Positions 43,083 to 51,390 of a stretch of 64,000 bases of DNA are shown here, piece by piece. How positions within the stretch are numbered: the first letter of the stretch is position 1; every line of letters starts with the position of its first letter. The translations under genes and the position numbers were made by a program. The notes below the pieces were generated by a model. It was not told where the DNA came from. It did no database searches and was given only the letters and a program-made list of their open reading frames with translations. The DNA is taken from assembly GCA_002392345.1 (NCBI GenBank), contig DGGU01000042.1, positions 48,076-112,075 of the forward strand, in the 5' to 3' direction. This DNA comes from Lachnospiraceae bacterium UBA3866. GTDB taxonomy: Bacteria; Bacillota; Clostridia; Lachnospirales; Lachnospiraceae.

Positions 43083-43111
43083 TGGTATAATAAGGTTATA
43101 AGTACTATAAC
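43083..43111 (+). promoter_or_regulatory. Extended -10 promoter and overlapping palindrome before the permease gene
   Basis: TGGTATAAT (43083-43091) is an extended -10 with no good -35. GTTATA-AGTAC-TATAAC (43095-43111) overlaps the expected transcription start. The 10-mer ATAAGGTTAT (43090-43099) also occurs at 28280-28289 in the mdcA control region, so a shared regulator is possible. Confidence 0.55.
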
Positions 43112-43163
43112 TTGTTAATTCAAATTTACAGCGGTCGTCGCTTAAAAACGAGGAGGAGATTAT

Positions 43164-44441
43164 ATGGCAGCAACCCAAACAGGCATCTATGATGCGAGGA
43201 AACAACTTGGATTACCTCAATCAATCATACTTGGTATCCAACACGTTTTCGCTATGTTCGGTGCAACAGTATTAGTTCCGCTCATTACTGGACTTTCAGT
43301 TTCTGTTACACTTTTCTGTGCAGGTATTGCAACACTCTGGTTCCATTTTATAACAAAAGGTAAAGTACCTGTATTCCTTGGTTCATCTTTTGCTTTCCTT
43401 GGAGCATTTGCTTCAATAGCACCAGGTGGTGACCCAGCACTTCTTCCATATGCAACAGGTGGTATCGTATGTGCAGGACTTGTATATGTTATATTAGCAG
43501 CACTTATCTATGCACTTGGCGCAAAGAGAGTTATGACTTTATTCCCACCAGTAGTTACAGGACCTATCATCGTTCTTATCGGTCTTATACTTGCTCCATC
43601 AGCACTTAATAACTGCTTAAGTGGAACTCTGGCGAACCCAGGACAACCAAGATGGATTATATCAGTTTTAGCTATAGCTGTTATCATCATCTGCAATATC
43701 TGGGGCAAGGGAATGGTTAAGATACTCCCTATCCTTATTAGTATTATAGTTTCATACATAGTAGCATTTGCACTTGGATGGACAAAGCCACTCAACTTCA
43801 GTGGTGTAGTAGCTTTACCTCCTTTCCATTTCCCTAAATTTGAAGCAGGCGCTATCGTTACTTGTGTAGTTGTTGCTCTTGCAGCAATCATCGAGCACGT
43901 TGGTGACGTTGCAGCTATCGGCGCTACTTGTGGAAAGAACTTTATAAAAGATCCAGGACTCACAAGAACTCTTCTTGGTGATGGTATCGGAACTTCTATC
44001 GCAGGATTACTTGGTGGTCCAGCTAACACTACTTACTCAGAGAATACTGGTGTTGTAGCACTTACTGGTGTATATGATCCGTTCGTTCTTAGAGTAGCAG
44101 CAGTAGTAGCAATTTTGCTTTCAGTTATACCTGCTGTTGATGGTTTCATCAATACTATTCCAGATGAAGTTATTGGTGGTATCTCATTCGTTCTTTATGG
44201 TATGATTTCAGCTATTGGTCTTAGAACTCTTGTAGAACATAAAGTTGATTTCGCTAATCAAAGAAACGTTCTTATAGCAGCTATCATCATGGTATCAGGT
44301 CTTGCATTCAATTCATCACCAGCTCAATTCCAATTCGGAGAAGTAACTCTTAGCTTTGGTGGTCTTGCTTGTGCAGCTGTACTTGGTATCGTACTCAATG
44401 CTATACTTCCTGGTAAAGATTACGTATTTGACGAGGAATAA
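43164..44441 (+). CDS. uraA: NCS2 nucleobase permease, UraA type (uracil likely)
   Basis: Membrane protein of 425 residues with about 14 segments. It resembles UraA: FAMFGATVLVP near residue 29, FLGSSFAFLGAF near residue 70, the EHVGD helix near residue 252 (UraA has EHVGH) and NTTYSENTGVVALTGVYD near residue 298. The ENTG form of the NAT signature, with glutamate, is the uracil-type; xanthine permeases have QN. The histidine-to-aspartate change in EHVGD is shared with purine permeases, so specificity is not settled. It is downstream of the molybdenum hydroxylase on the same strand, with its own weak promoter, and is closed by a strong terminator. Confidence 0.88.
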   Translation: MAATQTGIYDARKQLGLPQSIILGIQHVFAMFGATVLVPLITGLSVSVTLFCAGIATLWFHFITKGKVPVFLGSSFAFLGAFASIAPGGDPALLPYATGGIVCAGLVYVILAALIYALGAKRVMTLFPPVVTGPIIVLIGLILAPSALNNCLSGTLANPGQPRWIISVLAIAVIIICNIWGKGMVKILPILISIIVSYIVAFALGWTKPLNFSGVVALPPFHFPKFEAGAIVTCVVVALAAIIEHVGDVAAIGATCGKNFIKDPGLTRTLLGDGIGTSIAGLLGGPANTTYSENTGVVALTGVYDPFVLRVAAVVAILLSVIPAVDGFINTIPDEVIGGISFVLYGMISAIGLRTLVEHKVDFANQRNVLIAAIIMVSGLAFNSSPAQFQFGEVTLSFGGLACAAVLGIVLNAILPGKDYVFDEE

Positions 44442-44478
44442 TTTATATACATAAGAAGGGCACATAGCCCGTATATCA

Positions 44479-44501
44479 AGCGGCCTTCGGGCCGCTTTTT
44501 T
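44479..44501 (+). terminator. Strong terminator after the permease gene
   Basis: AGCGGCC-TTCG-GGCCGCT followed by six T. It marks the end of the malonate/pyrimidine block. Confidence 0.95.
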
Positions 44502-44508
44502 GTTTTGA

Positions 44509-44537
44509 TTGTAAATAAGTCTGTTTTATTGTATAAT
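44509..44537 (+). promoter_or_regulatory. queT promoter
   Basis: TTGTAA (44509-44514), 17 bases, TATAAT (44532-44537), leaving a leader of about 60 bases before the queT ATG. The leader contains a CATC/GATG hairpin (44573-44592 region). I do not recognise a preQ1 riboswitch in it. Confidence 0.75.
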
Positions 44538-44603
44538 ATAAGTTAATTTGCTAATTATGTAAACAAAATGAGGCATCGAGAAATTGAGATGTGAAAGGGT
44601 TTT

Positions 44604-45125
44604 ATGAATTTAGAGTTAAAGAGCATACTGCGAAATGCAGTGTATGCAGCGCTTTATGTTACATTATGTTTTATTTTTCAGCCGATTAGTTTTGGACCTA
44701 TTCAGGTGAGAATTGCAGAAGCATTGTGCATAATGGTTCTTTTTGATAAGAATGCAGTTTTCTCTATAACACTCGGTTGCTTTCTTTCCAATTTACTTGT
44801 TGGTGGCACTCCGCTACCTATTGTAGATGCATTTCTTGGATCACTTGCTACATTTATTGGATTATTCTTAGCAAGATTTATCAAATCGGATAATTTTTTT
44901 CTAAAGATGCTTCCAACAATTATATCAAATGCAATTATCATACCTTATGAATTGATAATCGTTATGGGATGGGGAGATGTTGATCTTTTTGGAACTACCA
45001 TCGTTGGAAGCGTAGCGGTGATTGTCACTGCATTATCAGTAGCAATTGGCGAGATCATAGCCTTATATGTTCTTGGATATATATTATATAAGGCCATAAA
45101 GAGATTAAATATAAAATTTTATTAG
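44604..45125 (+). CDS. queT: QueT-family queuosine precursor transporter
   Basis: 173-residue membrane protein of the QueT (COG4708) family, thought to be the substrate-specific component that imports a queuosine precursor. Marks are GPIQVRIAEALCIMVLF near residue 33 and TLGCFLSNLLVGGTPLPIVDAFLGSLAT near residue 57. No ECF ATPase genes are nearby, which is normal because they are shared by many S components. AAAGGG upstream of the ATG is a weak ribosome site. It is 43 bases upstream of a metal ATPase, with which it has no obvious functional link. Confidence 0.88.
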   Translation: MNLELKSILRNAVYAALYVTLCFIFQPISFGPIQVRIAEALCIMVLFDKNAVFSITLGCFLSNLLVGGTPLPIVDAFLGSLATFIGLFLARFIKSDNFFLKMLPTIISNAIIIPYELIIVMGWGDVDLFGTTIVGSVAVIVTALSVAIGEIIALYVLGYILYKAIKRLNIKFY

Positions 45126-45167
45126 ATAGTTATATTTATATTATTGTAGACATAGATAGGTAATAAT

Positions 45168-47030
45168 ATGGAAAATGAGAGAAAAATTGTTATAGTAAGA
45201 ATAGTGCTATCAGCACTTCTTTTTGCTCTTACTAAGATTTTAAAACTTGAAGGTAATGCCGAATTAATAGTATGCCTTGTAGCGTATCTCATTGCAGGTT
45301 ATGATGTGCTTATGAGTGCGATAAAGACACTTTTCACTAATTTTTCGCTTGATGAAACTATACTTATGTCCATAGCAACTATAGGTGCTTTTATTATTGG
45401 TGAAAATAGCGAAGCAATATTCGTTATGATTTTCTATCAACTTGGAGAACTTTTCCAAGATTATTCTTATGATAAAAGCAAAGATAGAATCACAAAACTC
45501 GTCGATCTAAAGATTGATATGGCAAATGTCATTCGAGGTGATAAGATTGAGAGTTTAGATCCAAAACTTATAGATGTGGGTGAAGTTGTAATAGTAGGTC
45601 CACATGAGAAAGTGCCTATTGATGGAGAGATAATAGAAGGAAGCACTACTCTCAATACTTCTATGCTTACAGGTGAGAGCATACCAAGGTATGTCACAGT
45701 CGGCGATAATGTAGCGAGTGGTCTTATCAATAATGATAAACTCATAAAGGTTAAAGCTACAAAAAGATACGAGGATTCTACAGCAAGTAAGATAATGAAT
45801 CTTATAGAAAATGCTGCCGATAAGAAATCTCAATCTGAGAATTTTATAAGATCATTTGCTAAAGTCTACACTCCGATAGTGTGTCTTATTGCATTACTTA
45901 CTTTTATCATACCTACTTTATATGAGTTCATCAATTCACATGCATTCTTGCACTTATCTGACTATGGCTATAGAGCTCTCACAGTACTCGTTATAAGCTG
46001 CCCTTGTGCTATACTCATAAGCGTTCCACTTGCATTTTTTGCAAGTCTTGGTTCTGCAAGTCAGATGGGAGTGCTTGTTAAAGGGTCAAATTTTATAGAG
46101 GCTTTAACTAAAATTAAAACTTTTGCATTTGATAAAACTGGAACTATGACTAAGGGCGTATTTGAAGTTGTAGGGATACATCATTGTAAGATGGATGAGA
46201 TGGAACTTGTAAAATATGTTGCACATATAGAATATTTTTCCAATCACCCTATAGCTAAAAGCATACTTAAGTATTATGGGAAAGAAATAGATGTAAATTC
46301 TGTAAAAGATGTGACAGAGATTGCGGGAAGAGGTCTATCTGGCATAGCATATGGCAAGCACATGCTAGTTGGCAATGATAAACTTATGAATGATAATGGC
46401 ATAGAGATGTTGCCTTGCAATAAAGATATAGGAACGCTTGTACATGTAGCGATAGATAATGTGTATGAAGGGCATATACTTATAAATGATATTATAAAAG
46501 AAAATGCTATAGAAGCCATCAAGGAATTAAAAGAATTAATGATTGAAAAGAATATAATGCTTACAGGTGATAGGGAAGATGTAGCGAAAGATGTTGCAGC
46601 GAAGATTGGTATAGACGAATATCGTGCAGGTCTTTTGCCGCAAGACAAATTATCTATAGTTGAAGAACTTATAAAGAATACAAAACTTGCATTTATTGGA
46701 GACGGAATCAATGATGCGCCATGTATCACAAGAGCTGATGTGGGTATTGCTATGGGCAACATGGGATCTGATAGCGCTATCGACCTTGCTGATATGGTCA
46801 TAATGGATGATGATATATTGAAAGTACCTAAAGCTCTAAAACTTAGTAAAAAAACTCTTACTATAGTTTATGAAAATATAATCATGTCAATTGGCGTAAA
46901 AGTTTTAGTACTTATATTATCAATCTTTGGTATAACTCATATGTGGCTTGCGGTATTTTCTGATGTTGGAGTTATGGTACTAGCAGTGTTAAATAGCGTG
47001 AGACTACTTAATGCACATAAAAATCTATAA
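45168..47030 (+). CDS. Heavy-metal P1B-type ATPase (zinc/cadmium/cobalt group)
   Basis: 620-residue metal export pump. The catalytic parts are complete: TGES in the actuator domain near residue 167, the SCPCAILISVP metal site near residue 280, DKTGTMTKG with the phosphorylated aspartate near residue 323, HPIAKS near residue 363, and GDGINDAPCI near residue 505. No N-terminal HMA metal-binding domain is present; the protein starts directly at the first membrane segments. The CPC motif suits ZntA/CadA-like metals, though copper cannot be excluded. No ArsR/CadC regulator is adjacent. Confidence 0.92.
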   Translation: MENERKIVIVRIVLSALLFALTKILKLEGNAELIVCLVAYLIAGYDVLMSAIKTLFTNFSLDETILMSIATIGAFIIGENSEAIFVMIFYQLGELFQDYSYDKSKDRITKLVDLKIDMANVIRGDKIESLDPKLIDVGEVVIVGPHEKVPIDGEIIEGSTTLNTSMLTGESIPRYVTVGDNVASGLINNDKLIKVKATKRYEDSTASKIMNLIENAADKKSQSENFIRSFAKVYTPIVCLIALLTFIIPTLYEFINSHAFLHLSDYGYRALTVLVISCPCAILISVPLAFFASLGSASQMGVLVKGSNFIEALTKIKTFAFDKTGTMTKGVFEVVGIHHCKMDEMELVKYVAHIEYFSNHPIAKSILKYYGKEIDVNSVKDVTEIAGRGLSGIAYGKHMLVGNDKLMNDNGIEMLPCNKDIGTLVHVAIDNVYEGHILINDIIKENAIEAIKELKELMIEKNIMLTGDREDVAKDVAAKIGIDEYRAGLLPQDKLSIVEELIKNTKLAFIGDGINDAPCITRADVGIAMGNMGSDSAIDLADMVIMDDDILKVPKALKLSKKTLTIVYENIIMSIGVKVLVLILSIFGITHMWLAVFSDVGVMVLAVLNSVRLLNAHKNL

Positions 47031-47050
47031 TATCTAAAAAGGAGTTCATG

Positions 47051-47848
47051 ATGAAAATAGTTATCACAGCACCATCTGGCAAGATGGGGAAGCTAGTAGT
47101 AAGAGAAGCACTTAAGAGGAAAGGTGATTTTGAGATAGTTGGTGCAGTTGGAAATCCAGAGCGTGATTATATTGCAAAAGATATAAGCGTTGTATCAAAA
47201 ACTGATGAGGTTGGTGCTATAATATATGGTGATATAGAAGAGATTATAGATAAATGTGATGGAGTTATAGATTTTTCTATTACAAGTTTATCGATGAAAG
47301 TAGTTGCATCTTGCGTAAAACACAACAAACCACTTGTACTTGGCACTACTGGTTTTACCGATGAAGAAGAGAAGATAATTAAAGATGCTAGTAGTAAAAT
47401 AGCTATAACAGAATCTCATAATACATCACTTGCTGTCAACCTTATGTATAAGCTAGTTGAAACTTTAACTAAGACTATTGGTAAGGATTCAGATATTGAT
47501 ATTATAGACTATCATGACAACAAAAAACTCGATGCACCATCTGGTACAGGCAAAGTCATAGGTAATATTGTTGCTGAAAACCTCAATGTTAAACTATCTG
47601 ATGTAGCAAAATACGGTAGAGTTGGGAAAGGCATAAGGGGCGAAAATGAGATCACTTTTCATTCTGTGAGATCCGGCAATATCTCTTCATCGCATACAGT
47701 AATTTTTGGCATGGATGGCGAGAGGATAGAGCTTACTCACCACTCATATGATTTTGGTACTTTTGCTAAAGGTGCACTAACTTGTATGTTATACCTTAAA
47801 GATAAAAATCCCGGCCTCTATTCATCTATAGATTGCTTTGGCTTGTAG
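47051..47848 (+). CDS. dapB: 4-hydroxy-tetrahydrodipicolinate reductase DapB
   Basis: Reductase in the lysine/diaminopimelate pathway. 265 residues. The nucleotide fold starts at APSGKMGKLVVREA and the catalytic loop YHDNKKLDAPSGTG is near residue 155. DapB usually has HHxxK there; the catalytic histidine and lysine are kept, but the second histidine is aspartate. The start at 47051 is chosen for the GGAG spacing of six bases; ATG 47048 is too close. The TAG stop lies within the first unit of an intergenic repeat, so the repeat supplies the stop codon. No other dap gene is present. Confidence 0.92.
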   Translation: MKIVITAPSGKMGKLVVREALKRKGDFEIVGAVGNPERDYIAKDISVVSKTDEVGAIIYGDIEEIIDKCDGVIDFSITSLSMKVVASCVKHNKPLVLGTTGFTDEEEKIIKDASSKIAITESHNTSLAVNLMYKLVETLTKTIGKDSDIDIIDYHDNKKLDAPSGTGKVIGNIVAENLNVKLSDVAKYGRVGKGIRGENEITFHSVRSGNISSSHTVIFGMDGERIELTHHSYDFGTFAKGALTCMLYLKDKNPGLYSSIDCFGL

Positions 47849-47907
47849 GGGCGAAGCCATTATTGTAGGGGCGAAGCCATTATCGTAGGGGCGAGCTGCG
47901 CGAGCCC
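47844..47907 (+). repeat. Tandem copies of the dispersed GC-rich repeat
   Basis: Two perfect 20-base units, TGTAGGGGCGAAGCCATTAT (47844-47863 and 47864-47883), followed by a fuller unit starting TCGTAGGGGCGAGC and ending GCGAGCCC (47883-47907). The first unit contains the dapB stop codon, and nth begins eight bases after the array with no visible ribosome site. Confidence 0.85.
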
Positions 47908-47915
47908 ACATTAAC

Positions 47916-48551
47916 ATGACTAATAAAGAAAAAGCGAAAAAGATTGTAAGGATTCTAATTAAGCGATACGGGGCAGAGATACCCCTTTATCTATACTACC
48001 ATAAGAATAAGCCTTATGAGTTTTTATTTGCTGTTATGATGTCAGCTCAGTGTACCGATGAGAGAGTTAATCTTGTGACGAAAGGCTTGTATAAAAAATA
48101 CAATTCACTACATAAGTTTGCAAATGCAAATATTAAAACTCTTGAGAATGATATTTTTTCAGTCGGTTTCTATCATAATAAAGCAAAAAATCTTATAGCT
48201 TGTGCTAGGAAATTAATCATAGATTTTGGTGGAAAAGTGCCTAGAGATTTTGATGATTTGTTATCGCTCCCTGGGGTGGGAAGGAAGACAGCATCAGTTG
48301 TCATTGGGACATTATATAGTGAACCTGCTATGGCTGTTGACACTCATGTGGCAAGAATTTCCAATATTCTTTTTAAACTAAGTACTAAAGATGTAGGAGT
48401 TATAGAAGAAAAGTTAAAGGAGATTGTGGAGAAGAGGTATTGGAACTTATGGAACACACATATCATAGCATTAGGCCGTGAGATATGTGTAGCAAGAAGA
48501 CCGAAGTGCGATATCTGTCCGCTATATAATATATGCAAAGACAAATTATGA
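47916..48551 (+). CDS. nth: Endonuclease III
   Basis: DNA glycosylase/lyase removing oxidised pyrimidines. 211 residues. The helix-hairpin-helix with catalytic lysine and the family LPGVGRKTASVV segment are near residue 113. The catalytic aspartate is in AVDTHVARIS. The C-terminal [4Fe-4S] ligands follow the spacing C-x6-C-x2-C-x5-C in CVARRPKCDICPLYNIC. The gene begins directly after the repeat array, and I see no Shine-Dalgarno sequence, so translation may be weak or coupled. Confidence 0.96.
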   Translation: MTNKEKAKKIVRILIKRYGAEIPLYLYYHKNKPYEFLFAVMMSAQCTDERVNLVTKGLYKKYNSLHKFANANIKTLENDIFSVGFYHNKAKNLIACARKLIIDFGGKVPRDFDDLLSLPGVGRKTASVVIGTLYSEPAMAVDTHVARISNILFKLSTKDVGVIEEKLKEIVEKRYWNLWNTHIIALGREICVARRPKCDICPLYNICKDKL

Positions 48552-48674
48552 TTTGATTATTTTGTATATATATATTATGAAAAAGTCTTTCGCATATCTT
48601 GACATTCCATACCAAAAGTGATATATTATTATGAGTTTATTATGGTCGGAAACCATAAGAAAGAAGGTGTTAAT

Positions 48675-48878
48675 ATGGCGAAAGAAGGATTGCATCCAAA
48701 GTATCAAGAATGCAAGGTTACTTGTAACTGTGGCAACGAGTTCACTACAAGAAGTACAAAGCCAAGCATTCACGTAGAAGTTTGTTCTAAATGTCATCCA
48801 TTCTACACAGGACAACAGAAGGCAACTGCAGCTCGTGGTAGAATAGAGAAATTTAATAAGAAATTTGGATTAGGTTAG
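48675..48878 (+). CDS. rpmE: Ribosomal protein bL31
   Basis: 67 residues starting at 48675 after AGAAGGTG; the upstream extension is not a known part of L31. [21 protein letters not shown] and [12 protein letters not shown] show the family pattern with CxC and CxxC cysteines, so it is the zinc-binding (C+) form. It is followed by a terminator and then the DUF1385, prmC and prfA genes, a familiar order in Clostridia. Confidence 0.97.
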   Translation: MAKEGLHPKYQECKVTCNCGNEFTTRSTKPSIHVEVCSKCHPFYTGQQKATAARGRIEKFNKKFGLG

Positions 48879-48891
48879 GTAAACTTAAAAT

Positions 48892-48922
48892 AAGGGCGAG
48901 AACAAATCGCCCTTAATTTTTT
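48892..48922 (+). terminator. Terminator after rpmE
   Basis: AAGGGCGA, a seven-base loop, TCGCCCTT, then AATTTTTT. It ends only eight bases before the DUF1385 start codon. Confidence 0.85.
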
Positions 48923-48929
48923 ATTGCAG

Positions 48930-49883
48930 ATGAATAAGAATCACAAAAAAGTTTATAGTGGTATAGGTGGTCAGGCTGTTATAGAAGGCATCATGATGAA
49001 GAATAAATCAGAGTATGCTGTGGCAGTTAGGAAGTCGAATGGCGAGATAGTCGTTAAGAAGGACACTTATCTTATGATGCAAGAAAAATTTAAAATCTTA
49101 GGTTTGCCATTTATAAGAGGCATATTTTCTATGGTTGATTCCCTCATACTTGGAAGTAAGACTCTTGAGTACTCTGCATCCTTTTTTGATGATGAAGAGA
49201 TTGTAGAGGAAAGCAAACTTGATAAGTGGCTTAACGAACACTTAAGCGGCAAGACTCTATCTATAGTTATGGGTATCGTGACAGCTATTTCTGTTGTGCT
49301 TGCTTTATTCATATTTGCACTTGTACCTGCTGCTATAGGATCATTTTGTAAAAGCACTTTTAATATCGAGAGGCATTTTGTGACTGCATTTATAGAAGGT
49401 ATCACTCGTATAGTACTTTTTATATTGTATATAAAATTAATTTCGAGAATGGAAGAGATAAGAAGGACCTTCGAATATCACGGGTCAGAACATAAGTGCA
49501 TCAACTGCATAGAGAATGGATGGGATCTTACTGTTGATAATGTAATGAAGGCAAGCAAAGAACATAAAAGATGTGGGACTTCATTTCTTGTATATGTCAT
49601 GATTATCTCTATATTTTTATTCATGTTCATCAACCCGCCAACATTATTATTAAAATTTGTATCAAGAATTATACTCATACCTGTGGTTGCAGGAGTGTCA
49701 TATGAGATTTTAAGACTTATGGGTAAGTTTGATAATAAATTTGTAGATATCATTTCAAGACCTGGCATGTGGATGCAAGGACTTACAACTCATGAGCCAG
49801 ATAGGTCAGAAGTTGAAGTTGCGATAAAAGCTGTTGAAGCAGTATTTGACTGGAAAAAATTTAAAGAAGCTAATTTTAAATAG
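48930..49883 (+). CDS. DUF1385 membrane protein
   Basis: 317 residues. The N-terminal GIGGQAVIEGIMMKN segment near residue 10 and the FEYHGSEHKCINCIENG segment near residue 185 define DUF1385. There are about four membrane segments (near 110-140, 215-235 and 245-265). Function is unknown, although it is widely conserved beside rpmE, prmC and prfA. Start 48930 (ATG) is preferred over TTG 48924; neither has a clear ribosome site because the preceding terminator is adjacent. Its lack of a leader may mean that some transcripts begin very near the start codon. Confidence 0.9.
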   Translation: MNKNHKKVYSGIGGQAVIEGIMMKNKSEYAVAVRKSNGEIVVKKDTYLMMQEKFKILGLPFIRGIFSMVDSLILGSKTLEYSASFFDDEEIVEESKLDKWLNEHLSGKTLSIVMGIVTAISVVLALFIFALVPAAIGSFCKSTFNIERHFVTAFIEGITRIVLFILYIKLISRMEEIRRTFEYHGSEHKCINCIENGWDLTVDNVMKASKEHKRCGTSFLVYVMIISIFLFMFINPPTLLLKFVSRIILIPVVAGVSYEILRLMGKFDNKFVDIISRPGMWMQGLTTHEPDRSEVEVAIKAVEAVFDWKKFKEANFK

Positions 49884-49893
49884 GTTAGACGTT

Positions 49894-50457
49894 ATGAATG
49901 TATACGATTTTGATGGGACAATATATAAAAATGATTCTACGAGAGATTTCTATTATTATCTCTTAAGACATTATACCAAAGTTATAAGATATCTTCCAAA
50001 ATTTATATTAGATGCTATAAAGTATCGCCTTGATATAGTGACTAAGACCAAGATGAAAGAAACTTTCTTTCAGTTTTTAAATAGCTTTGGAGATGGAGAA
50101 ATAGAAAGAATAGTGGATGAGTTTTGGGATACACATAGGGAAAAGATATATGATTGGTATCTTCAAGAAAAAAAAGATGATGATGTGATTATAAGTGCGA
50201 GCCCAAGATATATACTTGAACCTATCTGCATGGAACTTGGAGTCAATCTCATATGTTCGGAAGTTGATATAAAGACAGGTGATTATATAGGTTTTAATTG
50301 CTATGGTGAAGAGAAAGTTAGGAGATTTCGTGAAATCTATCCTGATGCGATAATTGATAAATTCTATTCTGACTCAAAATCAGATGAACCACTTGCGAAA
50401 ATCGCAAAGAAAGCCTATAAAGTGAAAAGAAACGGGAAAATAGTCGATTGGACGTAA
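49894..50457 (+). CDS. HAD-superfamily phosphatase (subfamily IB type)
   Basis: 187 residues. The HAD motif I is VYDFDGTIYKND at residues 3-14, with the nucleophile aspartate first. Motif II is in VIISASPRYIL near residue 103, and the motif III/IV region ends with FYSDSKSDEPL near residue 158. This is the layout of phosphoserine-phosphatase-like enzymes. The start at 49894 is chosen because it puts motif I at the N-terminus as usual. It separates DUF1385 from prmC, overlaps neither, and its substrate cannot be determined. Confidence 0.85.
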   Translation: MNVYDFDGTIYKNDSTRDFYYYLLRHYTKVIRYLPKFILDAIKYRLDIVTKTKMKETFFQFLNSFGDGEIERIVDEFWDTHREKIYDWYLQEKKDDDVIISASPRYILEPICMELGVNLICSEVDIKTGDYIGFNCYGEEKVRRFREIYPDAIIDKFYSDSKSDEPLAKIAKKAYKVKRNGKIVDWT

Positions 50458-50458
50458 C

Positions 50459-51364
50459 ATGAAATTAAGAGATATATTAGAAGAGGGACGGATAACCCTT
50501 CAAAAAAATAAAATAGATAATGCAGATTTTGATGCGACTGAGATCCTTCTAAGTCTTCTTGATATGGATATGGCGAGTTATTTAAACGAATGTGAGAATG
50601 ATTTGGAGGATAGATATGGTGTGTCCTCAATAAGAGATCTGATATCAGACTATGATGAGATGATAGAAGCAAGAGCTAAACATTTCCCACTTCAATACAT
50701 CCTTGGCGAAACTTACTTTTATGGCCTTAGATTTAAAGTCAATGACAATGTCCTTATACCAAGACAAGATACAGAAACTTTGGTTGAAAAAGTACTTTTT
50801 GATAACACTGATAAAAATAAATTTGTACTTGACCTTTGCACTGGTTCAGGGTGCATAGCGATAGCCTTATCAAATCTTGGAGATTATAAACTAGTTGTAG
50901 GGACTGATATATCAGATGAAGCTATAAGTGTAGCTGCAAGAAATGCAGAAGAACTTACTGATGATAGTGAGTATGTTGATGAGATGCAGAAGAAAATATA
51001 TTTTTTAAAGAGCGATATCTTTGATGGTTTTGAAAAACTTGGTACAGAACTTGGCATCAATGGTTTTGACATTATAACAGCTAACCCACCCTACATAAGA
51101 AGTGATGACATAATGAATCTAGAAGACGAGGTAAAAAGATTTGAGCCAAGAATCGCTCTTGATGGCGATAAGGATGGACTTAAGTATTATAGAAGGATAG
51201 CAGAAGGGGCAAGAAAGTATCTAAACCCTGGTGGGAAGATCTATCTTGAGATAGGATATGATCAGGCAGATGATGTAAAAAAGATTTTTGAGAATGGCGG
51301 TTATACCCATATAGAGACAGTTAAAGATCTAGGAGGAAATGATAGAGTTATAGTATTTATTTAA
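50459..51364 (+). CDS. prmC: Release factor glutamine methyltransferase PrmC
   Basis: Methylates the glutamine of the GGQ motif in release factors RF1 and RF2. 301 residues: an N-terminal helical domain, then the SAM motif DLCTGSGCIAIAL near residue 121, and the catalytic NPPYI near residue 211. The target RF1 (prfA) is encoded 26 bases downstream, the usual pairing. Starts one base after the phosphatase stop codon. Confidence 0.95.
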   Translation: MKLRDILEEGRITLQKNKIDNADFDATEILLSLLDMDMASYLNECENDLEDRYGVSSIRDLISDYDEMIEARAKHFPLQYILGETYFYGLRFKVNDNVLIPRQDTETLVEKVLFDNTDKNKFVLDLCTGSGCIAIALSNLGDYKLVVGTDISDEAISVAARNAEELTDDSEYVDEMQKKIYFLKSDIFDGFEKLGTELGINGFDIITANPPYIRSDDIMNLEDEVKRFEPRIALDGDKDGLKYYRRIAEGARKYLNPGGKIYLEIGYDQADDVKKIFENGGYTHIETVKDLGGNDRVIVFI

Positions 51365-51390
51365 AAACTCTTGTGATATAATTATAAAGT

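Noticed and set aside
43005..43163. Purine riboswitch or PyrR attenuator upstream of the permease gene
   Set aside because: Neither the conserved purine aptamer loops nor a PyrR binding loop with terminator could be found.
43164..44441. Calling the permease a xanthine permease
   Set aside because: The ENTG form of the NAT signature and overall resemblance favour the UraA group, although the EHVGD aspartate keeps purines possible.
44538..44603. Possible preQ1 riboswitch in the queT leader
   Set aside because: queT genes often have one, but the leader lacks the conserved preQ1-I and preQ1-II sequence elements that I can recall; only a weak hairpin is present.
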